A DNA stretch of 53,029 bases from Lacunisphaera sp. (GTDB taxonomy: Bacteria > Verrucomicrobiota > Verrucomicrobiia > Opitutales > Opitutaceae), in the NCBI GenBank assembly GCA_029945855.1, contig JAQSDJ010000058.1, positions 1,124 to 54,152 of the forward strand, in the 5' to 3' direction. Made by a program: the position numbers and the translations under genes. Below the pieces are notes generated by a model that worked only from the letters and a program-made list of their open reading frames with translations, did not search any database and was not told the DNA's origin. Each line of letters opens with the position of its first letter. Within the stretch, counting starts at the first letter, position 1. This document shows, in pieces, positions 23,833 through 34,002 of the stretch.

Positions 23833-25083
23833 ATGGAAAATGTCACACCTAACAAACGCGTCGTTGTCACCGGCATGGGCGTCATCGCCTCCCTGGGGCA
23901 CAATGTGAATGATTTCTGGGCGAACATCCTGGCCGGCAAGTGCGGGATCGACCGGGTTTCGCTCTTCGATGCCAAGGACTACAGCTGCCAGATCGGGGCC
24001 GAGGTGCGCGGCTGGGACGCCACGCAGCACATGGACCCGAAGGAAGTCCGGCGCAACGACCGCTACACGCATTTTGGCTTCTGCGCCGCCAAGCAGGCGA
24101 TCGCGGACGCCAAGCTCGACATGACCAAGGAGGACGCCGACCGCGTCGGCGTCATCATCGGCTCCGGCATCGGCGGCATGCTCACCATCGAGAACCAGCA
24201 CAAGGTCCTCATGGAACGCGGCCCCCGCAAGGTCTCGCCGTTCATGATTCCCGCCCTCATCAGCAACATGTGCGGTGGGCTGGTCGCGATCGAGCTCGGT
24301 GCGCGCGGGCCGAATTTCGGCGTGGTCAGCGCCTGCTCCACCGCGACGCACGCCATCGGCGAGTCGCTCCGCATGATCCGCACCGGCGAAGCCGACGTGA
24401 TGGTCTGCGGCGGCGCCGAGGCCGCCATCACCCCGCTGGCCTACGCCGGCTTCTGCTCGATGAAGGCCATGAGCACCTGCAACGACGCGCCGCAGAAATC
24501 GAGCCGTCCCTTTGACCTCAACCGCGACGGTTTCATCATGGGCGAAGGTTCCGCCATTCTGGTCGTCGAGAGCCTGGAGCACGCCCTGGCCCGCGGCGCC
24601 CACATCTATGCGGAACTGGCCGGCTACGCCGCGACCTGCGACGCCTACCACATCACTTCGCCCGACCCCGACGGCAAGGGCCTCTCCCTGTCCATGACCC
24701 GCGCGCTCAGCGACGCCCGGTTGCGCCCCGAGGACATCGATTACATCAACGCCCACGGCACCTCGACGCCCTACAACGACAAGTTCGAGACCCTCGCCAT
24801 CAAGAAGGTCTTCGGGGACCACGCGCGCAAGGTGAACATCAGCTCCACCAAGTCGATGACCGGGCATCTGCTCGGCGCCGCCGGCAGCATCGAGGCGGTC
24901 ATCAGCATCAAGACCATCGAGAGCGGGGAGATCCCGCCGACCATCAATTACGAGACCCCCGATCCCGACTGCGACCTCGACTACACGCCGAACGTCAAGC
25001 GCAGCGCCCCGGTCAATGCCGTGCTGACCGACAACCTCGGCTTCGGCGGGCACAACGCCTCGCTCGTCTTCCGCCGGTTTTGA
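23833..25083 (+). CDS. fabF: 3-oxoacyl-ACP synthase II
   Basis: A 416-residue thiolase-fold condensing enzyme that elongates acyl-ACP with malonyl-ACP. The catalytic residues are Cys168 in VVSACSTATHA, His308 in NAHGTSTPYND, and Lys340 and His345 in STKSMTGHLLGAAG. The start ENVTPNKRVVVTGMGVI and end NLGFGGHNASLVFRRF are standard. It follows the acpP terminator, so it either has its own promoter in the short spacer or depends on readthrough. Confidence 0.96.
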   Translation: MENVTPNKRVVVTGMGVIASLGHNVNDFWANILAGKCGIDRVSLFDAKDYSCQIGAEVRGWDATQHMDPKEVRRNDRYTHFGFCAAKQAIADAKLDMTKEDADRVGVIIGSGIGGMLTIENQHKVLMERGPRKVSPFMIPALISNMCGGLVAIELGARGPNFGVVSACSTATHAIGESLRMIRTGEADVMVCGGAEAAITPLAYAGFCSMKAMSTCNDAPQKSSRPFDLNRDGFIMGEGSAILVVESLEHALARGAHIYAELAGYAATCDAYHITSPDPDGKGLSLSMTRALSDARLRPEDIDYINAHGTSTPYNDKFETLAIKKVFGDHARKVNISSTKSMTGHLLGAAGSIEAVISIKTIESGEIPPTINYETPDPDCDLDYTPNVKRSAPVNAVLTDNLGFGGHNASLVFRRF

Positions 25084-25105
25084 CGGGCGGCGCGGACGCA
25101 TCCGC

Positions 25106-25636
25106 GTGGACAAGACCATCGCCAGTTGTCTCGCGTTGAGCTTGCTGCTCGCGATTGGCTGCGAGCGAAAGCAAGACCCCGTGCCCGATCCCGCCACGCG
25201 CGAGACCGTGTGGGTGGCCATCCAGCCGCATGCGGCACGGTATCGGATCGATCCGGCCTTCATCTACGCGCTCGTCGCGGCGGAATCCAACTTCGATCCC
25301 CGGGCCCGGAACGGCGAGGCGCGCGGGCTGTTGCAGCTCAAGCCCGCCGCCTGGCGCGAAGTGAACCCCGTGCCCTACGAGCCGGCGGTCTGGGACTGGC
25401 GGCAGAACCTGGCGACGGGCGTCGACTACCTCGCCTGGTGCCGGAGCTATTTGCATCGGAAGGGAAAATTCTCCTATCCGCTGCTGCTGGCGTCGTTCCA
25501 CTACGGCATGGATCAGGTCGAACAGCGCGGATTTGATCTCGGGCATCTCGCGGTGCCGGCCAGCCCGGTTTACCGCGAACTCTGGCGCGGCAACCTCTCG
25601 CCGGTGCCGCCGCCGAATGTGCAAATTCCCCGTTGA
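25106..25636 (+). CDS. Lytic transglycosylase lipoprotein (SLT family)
   Basis: A 176-residue protein starting with GTG. The signal ends in the lipobox LLAIGC (Cys19). The soluble-lytic-transglycosylase domain follows, with the catalytic Glu60 in YALVAAESNFDP, then GEARGLLQLKPAAWREV and a helical end. Such enzymes cleave the MurNAc-GlcNAc bond of peptidoglycan with formation of 1,6-anhydroMurNAc. It begins 22 bases after fabF and may be co-transcribed with it. Confidence 0.87.
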   Translation: MDKTIASCLALSLLLAIGCERKQDPVPDPATRETVWVAIQPHAARYRIDPAFIYALVAAESNFDPRARNGEARGLLQLKPAAWREVNPVPYEPAVWDWRQNLATGVDYLAWCRSYLHRKGKFSYPLLLASFHYGMDQVEQRGFDLGHLAVPASPVYRELWRGNLSPVPPPNVQIPR

Positions 25637-25679
25637 CGCGTCCTTCCGCCGCCCTTTTAACTCGGCCCCTTTCAGCTTT

Positions 25680-25755
<76 letters not shown>

Positions 25756-25763
25756 CTTTGGGG

Positions 25764-25788
25764 GCCCCGTGCAAACGGGGCTCTTTTG
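25764..25788 (+). terminator. Intrinsic terminator after tRNA-Phe
   Basis: GCCCCGT-gcaa-ACGGGGC is a perfect 7-bp stem with a 4-base loop followed by TCTTTT. It lies 8 bases after the encoded CCA and ends the tRNA transcript ahead of the sigma-factor gene. Confidence 0.85.
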
Positions 25789-25827
25789 CTTGGAATAAGC
25801 CCCGTTCGGGCAGACTCTTATCCCCGC

Positions 25828-26379
25828 ATGGCCGGTGATATTTTCAACCAGCTGGTGGACGCGCATTACACGCCGCTCTTCCGCTTTGCCCTCAGCCTGA
25901 CGAAGAATTCGTCGGATGCGGGCGACCTGACGCAGCAGACCTTCTTCATCTGGGCGAAACAGGGCCATGCGCTGCGCGAGGCCGGGAAGGCCAAGTCGTG
26001 GCTCTTCACGACGCTCTATCGCGAGTTCCTGCGCGGGCGCCGCCGGGCCGAGCGGGTCACCGCCCTCGAGGATCTCGGCCCCGTCGAGGCCGACCCGCCG
26101 GCGCCGGCGGTCGACGTGGTCACCGGCATGGACGCCGGTCTGGTGGTGGAGGCGTTGCAGGAGGTGGACGAGGTCTACCGCGCACCGCTGACCCTGTTCT
26201 ACCTGCAGGAACTCTCCTACAAGGAAATCGCCGACCTGCTCGAGGTGCCCATCGGCACCGTGATGTCGCGTCTCTCCCGCGGCAAGGCGCAGCTGCGCGC
26301 CGCCCTCGCACGCAAGGAATCCGGGGCCCGCGGCCAGGTCGTGCCCTTCGATAAAACGGCCGCAAGGAAACTGTCATGA
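25828..26379 (+). CDS. ECF-type RNA polymerase sigma factor
   Basis: A 183-residue sigma-70 family protein with region 2 (HYTPLFRFALSLTKNSSDAG, then DLTQQTFFIWAK) and region 4 (RAPLTLFYLQELSYKEIADL, then LEVPIGTVMSRLSRGKAQLR). The region-4 helix-turn-helix would bind the -35 element of its target promoters. I chose ATG 25828 because an upstream extension overlaps the tRNA terminator. Its stop overlaps the start of the next gene (ATGA), a hallmark of a sigma/anti-sigma operon. Confidence 0.9.
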   Translation: MAGDIFNQLVDAHYTPLFRFALSLTKNSSDAGDLTQQTFFIWAKQGHALREAGKAKSWLFTTLYREFLRGRRRAERVTALEDLGPVEADPPAPAVDVVTGMDAGLVVEALQEVDEVYRAPLTLFYLQELSYKEIADLLEVPIGTVMSRLSRGKAQLRAALARKESGARGQVVPFDKTAARKLS

Positions 26380-27116
26380 ACAACGTGGAAGCAAAATTCA
26401 TCCTGCAAGGCTACCGCCCCAGCGGCGCCGACGCCGGGGACATGACGTTCTCGGCCGCCCTGGAGCAGACCCGGGCGGATCCGGCCTTGCACGACTGGTT
26501 CGTGCGGGAGCAGTCATTTGACCGTGCGATCAGCGCCAAACTCGGCCAAGTCCAGCCGCCGCCCGGCCTGCGCGAGGCTATTTTGGCCGGCGGCCGCGTG
26601 ACAGTCCCGGGCCCCGCGCAGCGCCGCTGGTGGCAGCAGCCTGTTTTCATGGCCGCCGCCGCCAGCGGGGCGGTGCTGTTTGCCCTCGGTCTCTCCCTGT
26701 GGCCGCGGACGGCCGCGGCGAAAACCGGTCTGGCGGAATTTGCCCTGGCGGACGCGATGCACAGCGAGGCACATGGTGGCCATGGGGAGGACACCGCTGC
26801 GCTGCAGGCGATGTTGAGTGCACCCGCGAACCAGCTGAGCCGGGGGCTGCCCGTTGATTTCGAGGCCCTGCGCAAGGCCGGCTGCCGCACCGTGAATTTC
26901 GCGGAACAACCGGTCCTGGAGATTTGCTTCAAGCGGAACGGCGCCTGGTTCCACTGCTATATCGCGCGCCGGGCCGATTTTCCCGCGCTGGCGGCGGCGC
27001 TGACCCCGGTGTTGACGGACCGGAACGGGGCAAGCGTCGCCTCTTGGGCCGATGCAACCCACCTGATCGTGGTGGTGAGCAAGACCGGGCGCGCACCCTT
27101 GGAGCGGTTGCTGTAG
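26376..27116 (+). CDS. Probable membrane-anchored anti-sigma factor
   Basis: A 246-residue protein translated from an ATGA overlap with the sigma gene. The cytosolic N-terminal part (residues 1-88) has no HxxxCxxC zinc motif, so it is not a standard ZAS anti-sigma domain. A single membrane helix lies at about 90-110 (FMAAAASGAVLFALGLSLW), followed by an extracytoplasmic domain with two cysteines (KAGCRTVNF, VLEICFKR) and a hydrophobic C terminus. Its role is inferred from position and topology; sequence similarity to a named family is not evident. Confidence 0.7.
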   Translation: MNNVEAKFILQGYRPSGADAGDMTFSAALEQTRADPALHDWFVREQSFDRAISAKLGQVQPPPGLREAILAGGRVTVPGPAQRRWWQQPVFMAAAASGAVLFALGLSLWPRTAAAKTGLAEFALADAMHSEAHGGHGEDTAALQAMLSAPANQLSRGLPVDFEALRKAGCRTVNFAEQPVLEICFKRNGAWFHCYIARRADFPALAAALTPVLTDRNGASVASWADATHLIVVVSKTGRAPLERLL

Positions 27117-27488
27117 GGCACGAATGTAAAAATCCCTTTCCCGGTGGCTTTGGGGCATTTCTCGGTCATCGCATTAGCGCTGTTTCAGGCAGATTTGCCA
27201 GAGAAGTAGACTTGAATGGGGGCCTAAAAAAGAGGGCAATTGGCAGGTTTGCTTTCGATGTTTTTCCTAACGGCGGCTGTCGCATCGTCTATGAATGGAA
27301 AATGAGGCAAAACAGGGTAATTTTGAGCAAATATATTTGGGCAAGAACGGCGCGTAAAAAGCCATTGTTACAATGGTTTACGAAAGCCACCGGTAAAAAT
27401 AGCGACAGCGAGTCCCGGTGTAAAATTTTAGGATAAAAAACAGCTTGTCGCGGTCTAGGACATGGCCTTTTTCACGGCCACTTACGCT
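27117..27488. other. AT-rich gap upstream of the lysozyme-like gene
   Basis: I find no gene in these 372 bases. The segment from about 27180 is clearly richer in A and T than its surroundings, with runs such as CTAAAAAAGAG and GAGCAAATATATTTGGGC. A small inverted repeat CCATTG-tta-CAATGG lies at 27362-27376. It could hold the promoter of the following three-gene block or a non-coding RNA, but no -35/-10 pair is decisive. Confidence 0.4.
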
Positions 27489-28046
27489 ATGCAAAGACTG
27501 CTCACAAAAATCCTGCTCTTGGTCACACTCCTCGGTTTTACAAATGTAGCCGGGGCTGCCGACCGTTGGGAGACCTTGCGCGCCATCAATTGGGTTGAGA
27601 ACCCAACCAACCAGACGACGGTTGGTCGTTTTGGCGAACTGGGGCCTTATCAGTTCCGGCCAGGGACCTGGCGGATGCACACGGACAAGCCGTTCCGCCT
27701 CGCCGTGAGCAAGCCGGTGGCCGATGAGATCGCGGTCAAGCATTACGAATGGATCAAGCGGACCCTCGAGCGCCGCGGCGTCGACGCCACCGTGTTTAAC
27801 ATTGCGATGGCTTGGAACTGTGGCGTGGAGGCGGTGCTGAGCGGTCGTGTGCCGACCGTCAGCTATAATTACGCCGAGCGTGTGACCAATCTGGTCGACA
27901 CCTTCAAGCAACGGGTCCGTCCGGTGGTGGTGGAGGACAAAATGCCGGCGCTACAGGATGGAACATGGCGCTTGGAGGACAGTGCCGCGACCCTGCGCTT
28001 CCGGGTGTTGCAGGACACACCCAGGTTCGTCGTCGTGATGGGTTGA
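27489..28046 (+). CDS. Exported lysozyme-like protein
   Basis: A 185-residue protein with a signal peptide (MQRLLTKILLLVTLLGFTNV, then AGA). The mature start AINWVENPTNQ places Glu37 where a lysozyme/transglycosylase-like fold would have its catalytic acid, followed by GELGPYQFRPGTWRMH and a helical VFNIAMAWNCGVEAVLSG, which echo the fold. I infer a peptidoglycan-acting or lysozyme-like protein, but the family is not established. It precedes the CHASE2 cyclase gene by 66 bases, with a perfect hairpin in between. Confidence 0.62.
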   Translation: MQRLLTKILLLVTLLGFTNVAGAADRWETLRAINWVENPTNQTTVGRFGELGPYQFRPGTWRMHTDKPFRLAVSKPVADEIAVKHYEWIKRTLERRGVDATVFNIAMAWNCGVEAVLSGRVPTVSYNYAERVTNLVDTFKQRVRPVVVEDKMPALQDGTWRLEDSAATLRFRVLQDTPRFVVVMG

Positions 28047-28077
28047 GTTTTACCAAGTCGTGCAGAAAGCGCTTGGT

Positions 28078-28097
28078 TGTCGGCTGCGCAGCCGACA
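28078..28097. repeat. Perfect 20-bp palindrome ahead of the cyclase
   Basis: TGTCGGCTGC followed by its exact reverse complement GCAGCCGACA spans 28078-28097, 15 bases before the chosen cyclase start, and is followed by GGCTGGCGGCCC. It could be an operator, but it also fits the hairpin-word repeat style seen across this window, and sits where a 5' hairpin would affect translation. Confidence 0.6.
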
Positions 28098-28112
28098 GGC
28101 TGGCGGCCCATA

Positions 28113-30338
28113 ATGAGCCGCCCGTTTCGCAACCCCCTCACACAGCTTTGGTGGGCGCCGCTCCTGTGCTACGGACTGGCCTGGCTGTCATCGCAAACCG
28201 ACACGGTGAAGCAGTTTGAGTGGCGCACCCTCGACTGGCGCACGCAGTTTCGCGTCGGTTTCCAGCCACCGCCCGACCCGCGGGTGGTGCTGGTGCTCTT
28301 CGACGACGACACCGAGAACAACCTCGTTTCCTGGCCGCCCAGCCGGCAATACCACGCCAATCTCATCGAACTCATGTCGCTCGCGGGGCTGAAGGTGGCC
28401 ACCATGGACGTGTTCATGACGGCCTTGCGCGAGGATGGTGGCGATGCCCTGATGCGCGCCGGTGTTACCGCGGCCCAGGATCGCGGCACCTGGGTCGTGA
28501 CCGGGGCGGTCACCAGCGAATTCGAGGTGCTGGACGAGGAGAGCAAGGAGAGGGGGCCGACCCGGCCGCTGCGCGACGTGCAGGGCGACCTCAAGCAGCT
28601 GCTCGGTGAGAAGCATGCCGTCCTGCCGTTTCCGGACCTGCGGGCGGTCAGTTTCTATGGTTTCGTGGATGCGCCGAAGGAGGGCGCCGACGGCATCGTG
28701 CGCCAGCCACCGCTGGTTGTGCGGATCGGCGATGAGGTCTACCCGTCGCTGTCACTCCAGACGCTGATGGCCTACCTCGGGGTCGCGGCCGACGCCGTGC
28801 GCGTGCGGCTGGGCGACGCGGTCTACCTGCCAACCAAAGCGAAGGAATTTCGCATCCCGATCGACGCGCGGGGGTGCTACCTGATCAACTTTCGCTACGA
28901 GGCCATCAACGCGGCCGCGGTCTTCCCGACCTACGGTTACCGGGCGCTCCTGCTCGGCCTGCATTCGAAGCATGTGGAGAAGATCCCGGACATCCCGGAG
29001 CCGCCCGACCTGCTGGGCCGCATCGCCGTGATCGGCCTGTTTTCCACCGGCAACGCCGACGCCGGCCCCACACCGCTGGGGGCCTACTCACCCCTGCCGC
29101 TGGTGCACGCCAACATCATCAACAACGTCCTCGCCGAGGACTATGTGCACCCGGTGTCCGAGCGCTGGGTCTGGGGCCTGGCCGTTGTGCTGGGCTGGGC
29201 CGGGATCCTGGTGATGGCGCATCGGTCGGTGACCATGCTCTGCGCCGGCGCCGTGCTTGGAATGGCCGGCTGGGTGGCGGCCAGTTTCTGGGGTTGGGTG
29301 ACGGCCAGCCTGTGGGTCCCGCTGGTGGGTCCGCTGCTCGGGTTCGGCGCGCTGCAATTCATCCTGATCGGTCGCCGGGCGATGGAGGAGCACCGTGGCC
29401 GGCAAGAGCTCAAGGGCATGTTCGGTGCCTATGTGTCGCCGCAGTTGGTCGATCGCCTCGTCAAGGCGGGCACTCCCCCGCAACTAGGCGGGCATGTGCA
29501 GGAGATCACGGCCTATTTCAGCGATATCCAGGGATTTTCGTCCTTTTCCGAAGTGCTGCCGCCTGAGCGCCTGGTGGAACTGATGAACGAATACCTCACC
29601 GCCTGCACCGACCTCGTGCAGGAGGACGGGGGCACCCTCGACAAATACATCGGCGATGCCGTCGTGGTGATGTTCGGCGCCCCCATCACCCTGAAGGATC
29701 ACGCCTACCGGGCCTGCGTGGCGTCCCAGCGGGTGCAGCGCCGGCTCGGGGAATTGCGGGCGAAGTGGAAAGCCGAGGGGGAAAAATGGCCGCCCATCGT
29801 CCGGGCGATGCAGACGCGCATCGGTTTGAACACCGGCTCGTGCGTGATCGGCAACATGGGCAGCCGCACCCGCTTCAATTACACCATGATGGGCGACGAC
29901 GTGAATCTCGCGGCGCGCATGGAATCGGGAGCGAAAAGCTGGGGCGTCTACTCGATGTGCACCGAGGCCACCCGGCTCGCGTGCGAGCAGCAGGGGGGCG
30001 ACCGGGTGGTTTTCCGGCCGCTCGGCCGCATCGTGGTCAAGGGCCGGGCGCAGGCCGTGCCCATCCACGAGATAGTCGGCTTGAAGGAGTGGGTCAGCGC
30101 CGACACGCGCGCGGGCCTGGAGTTGTTCGGTGCCGGCTTGGAGCGGTATTATGCCCGCGATTGGGACGGAGCGGCGCAGCTTTTTCACCGCAGCGCGGCC
30201 CTTGAGGCCAACATCCCGGAACAGACGCCCGGGGTGACCAGCAATCCGTCACTCGTTTATGGCGAAATCGTGGCACGTTACAAAAACCAGCCCCCGGATG
30301 ACAATTGGACCGGGGTTTATGTCATGAAGGAGAAATGA
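28113..30338 (+). CDS. CHASE2-domain adenylate cyclase
   Basis: A 741-residue membrane protein. An N-terminal membrane segment leads to an extracytoplasmic CHASE2 sensor (from about residue 40, with VLVLFDDDTENNLVSWPPSR). Membrane helices near WVWGLAVVLGWAGILVMAH and the following WGWVTASLWVPLVG stretch end the sensor. The class III cyclase domain follows: metal Asp residues in YFSDIQGFS and YIGDAVVVMFG, the adenine-selecting Lys in LDKYIGDA and Asp in MMGDDVNLAARMES. It should make cAMP in response to an unknown periplasmic signal. A FecR-domain gene lies directly downstream. Confidence 0.9.
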   Translation: MSRPFRNPLTQLWWAPLLCYGLAWLSSQTDTVKQFEWRTLDWRTQFRVGFQPPPDPRVVLVLFDDDTENNLVSWPPSRQYHANLIELMSLAGLKVATMDVFMTALREDGGDALMRAGVTAAQDRGTWVVTGAVTSEFEVLDEESKERGPTRPLRDVQGDLKQLLGEKHAVLPFPDLRAVSFYGFVDAPKEGADGIVRQPPLVVRIGDEVYPSLSLQTLMAYLGVAADAVRVRLGDAVYLPTKAKEFRIPIDARGCYLINFRYEAINAAAVFPTYGYRALLLGLHSKHVEKIPDIPEPPDLLGRIAVIGLFSTGNADAGPTPLGAYSPLPLVHANIINNVLAEDYVHPVSERWVWGLAVVLGWAGILVMAHRSVTMLCAGAVLGMAGWVAASFWGWVTASLWVPLVGPLLGFGALQFILIGRRAMEEHRGRQELKGMFGAYVSPQLVDRLVKAGTPPQLGGHVQEITAYFSDIQGFSSFSEVLPPERLVELMNEYLTACTDLVQEDGGTLDKYIGDAVVVMFGAPITLKDHAYRACVASQRVQRRLGELRAKWKAEGEKWPPIVRAMQTRIGLNTGSCVIGNMGSRTRFNYTMMGDDVNLAARMESGAKSWGVYSMCTEATRLACEQQGGDRVVFRPLGRIVVKGRAQAVPIHEIVGLKEWVSADTRAGLELFGAGLERYYARDWDGAAQLFHRSAALEANIPEQTPGVTSNPSLVYGEIVARYKNQPPDDNWTGVYVMKEK

Positions 30339-30478
30339 AGGAACTGATTCCGCCCAACGGATCAGCGGGGAATGGCGGTTGGCCTAAGATATTTGCCGAA
30401 GTGAAATTCGGGTCTTGCCCCAATAGCCAAAATCGCAAAGTTCTTGCCTGATCCTAATCCGCTAAAACCTTTATCCTG

Positions 30479-31666
30479 ATGAAAACACGCAAACTGTTAG
30501 CTTCCCTGTCCGTTGCTCTCATAACCTTGGTCAGCACGGCCTTTGCCCAGAATACTGCCACGGAGGCCACGGTGGTCGACATCACCGGCAAGGCCACGGT
30601 CAAGCTGGCCGACGGTAGCACCGCGGACGTCGTCAAGGGCATGAAGCTGGCGCAGGGCGCCGAGATCACCACCGCGGAAAACACCCGTCTGGCCGTGCAG
30701 GCCCACGATGGCATCACCGCGGTCGCCACATCCAAGACCGTGATCACCATCGACGAGCTGAGCGTGAGCGCCAACGGCACGCGCAACGCCACCATCGGCC
30801 TCAAGTCCGGCAGCCTGGCCTCGTCGCTCGATCCAAAGAAGAAGGCCGTCAACAATTACAAGGTGAGCACGCCGAAGGGCGTGGCCGCCGCCCGTGGCAC
30901 CGTTTACTCGGTGAGCTACAATGGGGGCACCCTCTCCGTCAATGTCATCAACGGCGTGGTCCAGTCGTTCTCCCTGACCGGGGCGGCTACGGGCACCACG
31001 AATGCAGGCAACGTGAGCACCTCGACCGACGCCGGCACGACCACGCAGACCTTGGCGGAAGCGATCGCCACGAATGGTGCGGGCATGACCGAGGCGCTTA
31101 CCGCCCTTGCTTCATCGGTGGCGATCAACAGCGGAAGCGGGGCTGGCAGCACGGCGGATGTCTCCGCCGTCGTCAACGCGATCGCCACGGCAGCTGGCAC
31201 CAGCGAGGCGGCGACCGCGATCGTCGCGCAGACCACTTCATCCGCGGCCGCTATTGTGTCCGCAACTCAAGGTATGGCGGCGGCGGCTTCGGTCGTGAGT
31301 TCCGCAGTGACAGCGTCCGCACAGGCCGGCAACTCGGCTGCGGCTAGCACCATCGTTGCCACCTCCACAGCGACGATCTCAGCCGTGCAAACTCTGGTCG
31401 GAGGGGATGCGAATGTTTCGACCATTGCCAATACACTCACGACCGCCACCAACACCGCCACTGCGGCCGCCAACGTCCCGGTGACCGTGAATGCGGGCGC
31501 GGTTAGCGCCGCGGCACAAACGGCGATCAACAACGGCGGGGTGAACGTTACTATTGCTCCGGTCCAGACCTCAACGACCACCACCGCGCCGGCAGAGACG
31601 GCCGTGACCATCACGATCACCACGCCGCAGCCGATCGATATATCCACGGTCAGCCGCGCCCAGTAA
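30479..31666 (+). CDS. Exported FecR-domain protein with Ala/Thr-rich tail
   Basis: A 395-residue protein with a signal peptide (MKTRKLLASLSVALITLVST, then AFA). A FecR-type beta domain covers residues from about 30 to 160: VVDITGKATVKLADGS, GMKLAQGAEITTAENTR and NYKVSTPKGVAAARGTVYSV are typical. The rest is low-complexity, rich in Ala, Thr, Ser and Val, with many TAT/AAA-like repeats. FecR domains are often found beside CHASE2 cyclases, suggesting a shared cell-surface sensing role. A strong terminator follows the stop. Confidence 0.85.
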   Translation: MKTRKLLASLSVALITLVSTAFAQNTATEATVVDITGKATVKLADGSTADVVKGMKLAQGAEITTAENTRLAVQAHDGITAVATSKTVITIDELSVSANGTRNATIGLKSGSLASSLDPKKKAVNNYKVSTPKGVAAARGTVYSVSYNGGTLSVNVINGVVQSFSLTGAATGTTNAGNVSTSTDAGTTTQTLAEAIATNGAGMTEALTALASSVAINSGSGAGSTADVSAVVNAIATAAGTSEAATAIVAQTTSSAAAIVSATQGMAAAASVVSSAVTASAQAGNSAAASTIVATSTATISAVQTLVGGDANVSTIANTLTTATNTATAAANVPVTVNAGAVSAAAQTAINNGGVNVTIAPVQTSTTTTAPAETAVTITITTPQPIDISTVSRAQ

Positions 31667-31688
31667 GGCCGGCCATCTGCTCAAGCAG

Positions 31689-31722
31689 CAACGCCGCTCC
31701 CCGAGAGGAGCGGCGTTTTTAT
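31689..31722 (+). terminator. Intrinsic terminator after the FecR gene
   Basis: AACGCCGCTCC-ccgaga-GGAGCGGCGTT is a perfect 11-bp stem with a 6-base loop and is followed by TTTATTT. It lies 23 bases after the FecR-protein stop, between convergent genes. Confidence 0.92.
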
Positions 31723-31748
31723 TTGCCGTATCGAAAATCAGCGGGGTG

Positions 31749-32774
31749 CTATTCCAAAAACGTGGATTGCTTGGGCTGGAGGGCGGCCTTGCGGGCGGCT
31801 TCCTCCTCGGGCGAGGCGTTCAGGTGGCGCGGCGGGCGGGTCATCCGGGACGCGACGGCGGCCTCACGGTCGGCGACGAGGCGGTCGCACATCTTCTCAA
31901 TCTGCAGGTGCAGCCAGTTCGAGGTGGGGCTGTTCTCCGTATAGTCGGCCGGCCCGTAGTGGTCGATGCGGCCGGACTGGCGCAGGCGGTCGTTCTGCTC
32001 GAACTCGGCGCGCACGGCCGGATTGTAGACGGCGTAGGTCTTGCCGCCGCCCTGCTTGACCACGGAGAAGCAGGGCACGTCACTCGGGCCGTCGGCGATG
32101 TAGATCATGTTCTGCAGGGGAATGCGGCGGTCCTCCGGCGTGACCTTGGCGTTTACGTCGATCGCCGCGTTCTTGTTCGTGCCCTTGTTGATCTCGAAGA
32201 TGGCGCGGGTCTTGGTCGTGTTGTCGATCATGACGCCGATCTGGGCGATCTCGGCGGCGGCATCCATGGGAAACTCGTTCTGCTGCATGAAACCGGGCTG
32301 CAGCGGATTCTCGACGAATTCGCAGGCCCAGACGGCGTCGATGTAGGGCGCCAGGGCGCTGCCGCGGACCATCTCGGCGAGACCGGTGCTGACCACGTAA
32401 TGCTCCAGCTGGATCTCGTGCTTCACGTATTCCGGCTTGGCCTGGACCCAGGCGCGGGAGGCCTCGAAGAACTTCGGCAGGCCGGGGTAGAATTTGATGT
32501 CGGCCCCGCACTCGCGCAGCACCTTGTTGCTCAGGCCGGCCATCTGGCCGGAGAGCACGTAGGTCAGCAGGTGGTTCAGGTAGCTGATTTCCGCGGAAAT
32601 GTTGTAGCCGCGCTTACGGTAGGTCCCGACCAGCGCGTTGGTCTCCGCCCAGAAGCTCGCCTCGTCCACCCCGAAGCGGCGGAAGAGCGGCGCCTGCATG
32701 TAGTCCGGAATCAATGTCTTGTCAAAGTCCCAGACGCAGGCGACGATGTTCTGAGTGAAGAGTGTGGAAGCCAT
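31749..32774 (-). CDS. HAD-superfamily phosphatase
   Basis: A 341-residue cytosolic protein. The HAD nucleophile motif is VACVWDFDKTLIPDY (Asp16, Asp18), and a later YIADGPSDVPCFSVVKQGGG matches the acidic motif IV plus its glycine tail. A large helical cap lies between, with KFYPGLPKFFEASRAW and YVVSTGLAEMVRG. A charged helical C-terminal tail (ASPEEEAARKAALQPK) follows. The substrate is unknown. It is convergent with the FecR gene and divergent from prfA. Confidence 0.83.
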   Translation of the reverse strand: MASTLFTQNIVACVWDFDKTLIPDYMQAPLFRRFGVDEASFWAETNALVGTYRKRGYNISAEISYLNHLLTYVLSGQMAGLSNKVLRECGADIKFYPGLPKFFEASRAWVQAKPEYVKHEIQLEHYVVSTGLAEMVRGSALAPYIDAVWACEFVENPLQPGFMQQNEFPMDAAAEIAQIGVMIDNTTKTRAIFEINKGTNKNAAIDVNAKVTPEDRRIPLQNMIYIADGPSDVPCFSVVKQGGGKTYAVYNPAVRAEFEQNDRLRQSGRIDHYGPADYTENSPTSNWLHLQIEKMCDRLVADREAAVASRMTRPPRHLNASPEEEAARKAALQPKQSTFLE

Positions 32775-32879
32775 CGCGAATAAGTTTTACTAGGCGGCTG
32801 GTTCAGCCGTTGGTTTGGCCCAAGATAAAGCCGCGCCCGCCGGCTGAAGCAATTCGCAATTTCCCTCCCCCCATTCCGC

Positions 32880-34001
<1,122 letters not shown>

Positions 34002-34002
34002 C

